A DNA stretch of 5,431 bases from an uncultured Ruminococcus sp. (GTDB taxonomy: Bacteria > Bacillota > Clostridia > Oscillospirales > Acutalibacteraceae), in the NCBI GenBank assembly GCA_946414115.1, contig CAMKNF010000139.1, forward strand, positions 1 to 5,431, given 5' to 3'. The position numbers and the translations under genes are program-made. Positions 4,285-5,431 of this stretch are shown one piece after another. Below the pieces are notes generated by a model. The model did no database searches and was not told the origin of the DNA. It worked only from the letters and a program-made list of their open reading frames with translations. Numbering within the stretch: the first letter of the stretch is position 1; the number at the start of each line of letters is the position of its first letter.

Positions 4285-4310
4285 TATTCCGACAAAATGT
4301 GAGTTTTTCT
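4285..4310 (+). repeat. 26-bp direct repeat, right copy, next to the ilvB promoter
   Basis: Matches 3938-3963 at 23 of 26 positions. It ends one base before the TTGACA of the ilvB promoter, so this copy may belong to the original ilvB upstream region, or may be a duplicated insertion target. Confidence 0.8.
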
Positions 4311-4311
4311 A

Positions 4312-4340
4312 TTGACAACAACGCTTTAATTAAGTAAAAT
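4312..4340 (+). promoter_or_regulatory. Sigma-A type promoter of ilvB
   Basis: A perfect TTGACA (4312-4317) and TAAAAT (4335-4340, 5 of 6) are separated by 17 nt. Transcription would start near 4347, leaving a leader of about 45 nt. That is too short for a T-box or a leader-peptide attenuator, and none is seen. Confidence 0.8.
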
Positions 4341-4376
4341 TAATAGTTAGTCATTGATTTATTATACCTGATACAT

Positions 4377-4382
4377 AAGGAG
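4377..4382 (+). promoter_or_regulatory. Ribosome binding site of ilvB
   Basis: AAGGAG lies 9 nt before the ATG at 4392 and supports that codon as the start. Confidence 0.85.
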
Positions 4383-4391
4383 AGATATATA

Positions 4392-5431
4392 ATGCAGCTT
4401 ACAGGTGCAGAAATAATTTGTGAATGTCTGCTTGAGCAGGGAGTTGACACCGTTTTCGGTTATCCCGGCGGTGCGGCGCTGAACACATATGACGCCCTCT
4501 ACAAGTACAGCGACAGAATCAATCATATTCTCACAGCTCACGAGCAGGGAGCTTCCCACGCCGCTGACGGCTATGCACGTTCAACAGGAAAAACAGGCGT
4601 TGTTATGACGACCTCGGGTCCCGGTGCAACAAACATTGTAACAGGACTTGCAACGGCCAACATCGACAGCGTTCCGCTTGTTGCAATTACCGGCAACGTA
4701 ACAACCGACCAGCTCGGACGTGACAGCTTTCAGGAGGTTGATATTGTCAACATTGTAAAGCCTGTTACAAAGGCAAGCTATCTTGTTGAAAAGGTTGAGG
4801 ACCTCGCCGACACTATCCGCAAGGCTTTTGCGCTTGCACAGGACGGAAGAAAAGGCCCCGTACTCGTTGACGTGCCGAAGGACGTAACTGCAAACAAAAC
4901 AGAATTTACTCCCAAAGAACCTGAAAAACCCGAGCTTTTTGAAATAAAAAATCCCGAAAGCGTAAGACGTGTTCAACAGCTTATCAGAAATTCAAAGCGC
5001 CCGATGATTTACGCAGGCGGCGGTATTTTGAGCGCAAACGCAAGTCCAGAATTTAAGGCTTTTGCAGAGCTGATTGACGCTCCCGTATGCTGTTCGCTTA
5101 TGGGACTTGGCTGTATTCCCGCAAGTCATCCTCTCTGCGTGGGCAATATCGGAATGCACGGCGGCTATGAATCGGGAATGGCTACTGCCGAATGCGACCT
5201 TATGATTGCGTGCGGTGCAAGATTCTCCGACAGAGTTGCAGGCGACCGTGAGAAGTTCGGCGAACAGGCTAAAATTGTTCAGCTTGAAATTGATGAAAAG
5301 GAAATCAACAAGAATGTTAAGGTTGACGAGTACATTCTCGGCGACATCAAGAATATTTTAATCGCCCTCACAATCGGTCTTGAACAGCAGCAGCACAAGG
5401 ACTGGCTTGACAAGATTGAGGAATGGAAGCA
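4392..5431 (+). CDS. ilvB: Acetolactate synthase large subunit, 3' truncated by window end
   Basis: ThDP-, FAD- and Mg-dependent enzyme (acetohydroxyacid synthase) that condenses two pyruvates to 2-acetolactate, or pyruvate with 2-ketobutyrate, in the first common step of valine, leucine and isoleucine synthesis. The frame is open from the ATG to the window edge: 346 codons of a protein usually about 550-600 residues long. Visible motifs are VFGYPGGAAL at 21-30, the catalytic Glu51 in AHEQGASHAADGYAR (49-63), TTSGPGATN at 73-81, the DSFQEVDIV segment at 111-119, GPVLVDVPKDV at 155-165 and, in the central FAD-binding domain, NIGMHGGYE (252-260) and CGARFSDRVAGD (274-285). The C-terminal ThDP/Mg site lies beyond the window. 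Met1 is supported by the AAGGAG site and the family N-terminus. The motifs fit anabolic acetolactate synthase better than the catabolic AlsS type, but I cannot exclude an unusual paralogue. An ilvN or ilvC neighbour, if any, is outside the window. Confidence 0.93.
   Translation, partial: MQLTGAEIICECLLEQGVDTVFGYPGGAALNTYDALYKYSDRINHILTAHEQGASHAADGYARSTGKTGVVMTTSGPGATNIVTGLATANIDSVPLVAITGNVTTDQLGRDSFQEVDIVNIVKPVTKASYLVEKVEDLADTIRKAFALAQDGRKGPVLVDVPKDVTANKTEFTPKEPEKPELFEIKNPESVRRVQQLIRNSKRPMIYAGGGILSANASPEFKAFAELIDAPVCCSLMGLGCIPASHPLCVGNIGMHGGYESGMATAECDLMIACGARFSDRVAGDREKFGEQAKIVQLEIDEKEINKNVKVDEYILGDIKNILIALTIGLEQQQHKDWLDKIEEWK

Noticed and set aside
4581..4976. Minus-strand open frame of 131 codons at the right end
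   Set aside because: Antisense to the acetolactate synthase gene, whose catalytic motifs are intact in the plus frame.

Overview
The window looks like chromosomal DNA from a low-to-moderate G+C member of the Clostridia. An Oscillospiraceae/Ruminococcaceae-type gut anaerobe is my best guess, inferred from the Mbl/MreB and acetolactate synthase sequence types, strong purine-rich Shine-Dalgarno sites, consensus sigma-A promoters and AT-rich spacers carrying short palindromic repeats. The taxonomic placement is an inference only.

Layout. Positions 58-1071 (minus strand) hold an MreB/Mbl-type cell-shape actin. It is divergent from rsmE (1276-2004, plus), a 16S rRNA uridine methyltransferase, and each gene has its own recognisable promoter in the shared spacer. 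Positions 2005-2386 have no gene but hold a hairpin-rich repeat element of about 310 bp, bounded by 10-bp inverted repeats and 7-bp tandem repeats. It ends a few bases before the ribosome binding site of an MTA/SAH nucleosidase gene (2387-3088). Next is an AT-rich, unrecognised 211-residue protein with two CxxCG motifs (3210-3845), probably accessory DNA. The right end is the start of ilvB (4392 to the window end), the large subunit of acetolactate synthase, with a near-consensus promoter.

The most interesting part is the apparently empty 3846-4391 spacer. It contains what looks like a complete type I toxin-antitoxin locus. An extended -10 promoter drives a structured leader and a 21-codon ORF for a hydrophobic peptide with a lysine tail. 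A strong consensus promoter on the opposite strand drives a convergent RNA of about 90 nt, ending at a perfect 11-bp terminator stem with a U6 tail that overlaps the end of the peptide ORF. The two transcripts start with similar sequence, as if one arose by inverted duplication of the other. The cassette is bracketed by 26-bp imperfect direct repeats, the second lying directly against the ilvB promoter. The region from the end of the nucleosidase gene to ilvB therefore reads as an accessory segment between housekeeping genes.

The housekeeping genes do not form one pathway: cell shape (mreB), ribosome modification (rsmE), S-adenosylmethionine by-product salvage (nucleosidase) and branched-chain amino acid synthesis (ilvB). 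Apart from the divergent mreB/rsmE promoter region, each appears to be transcribed separately.
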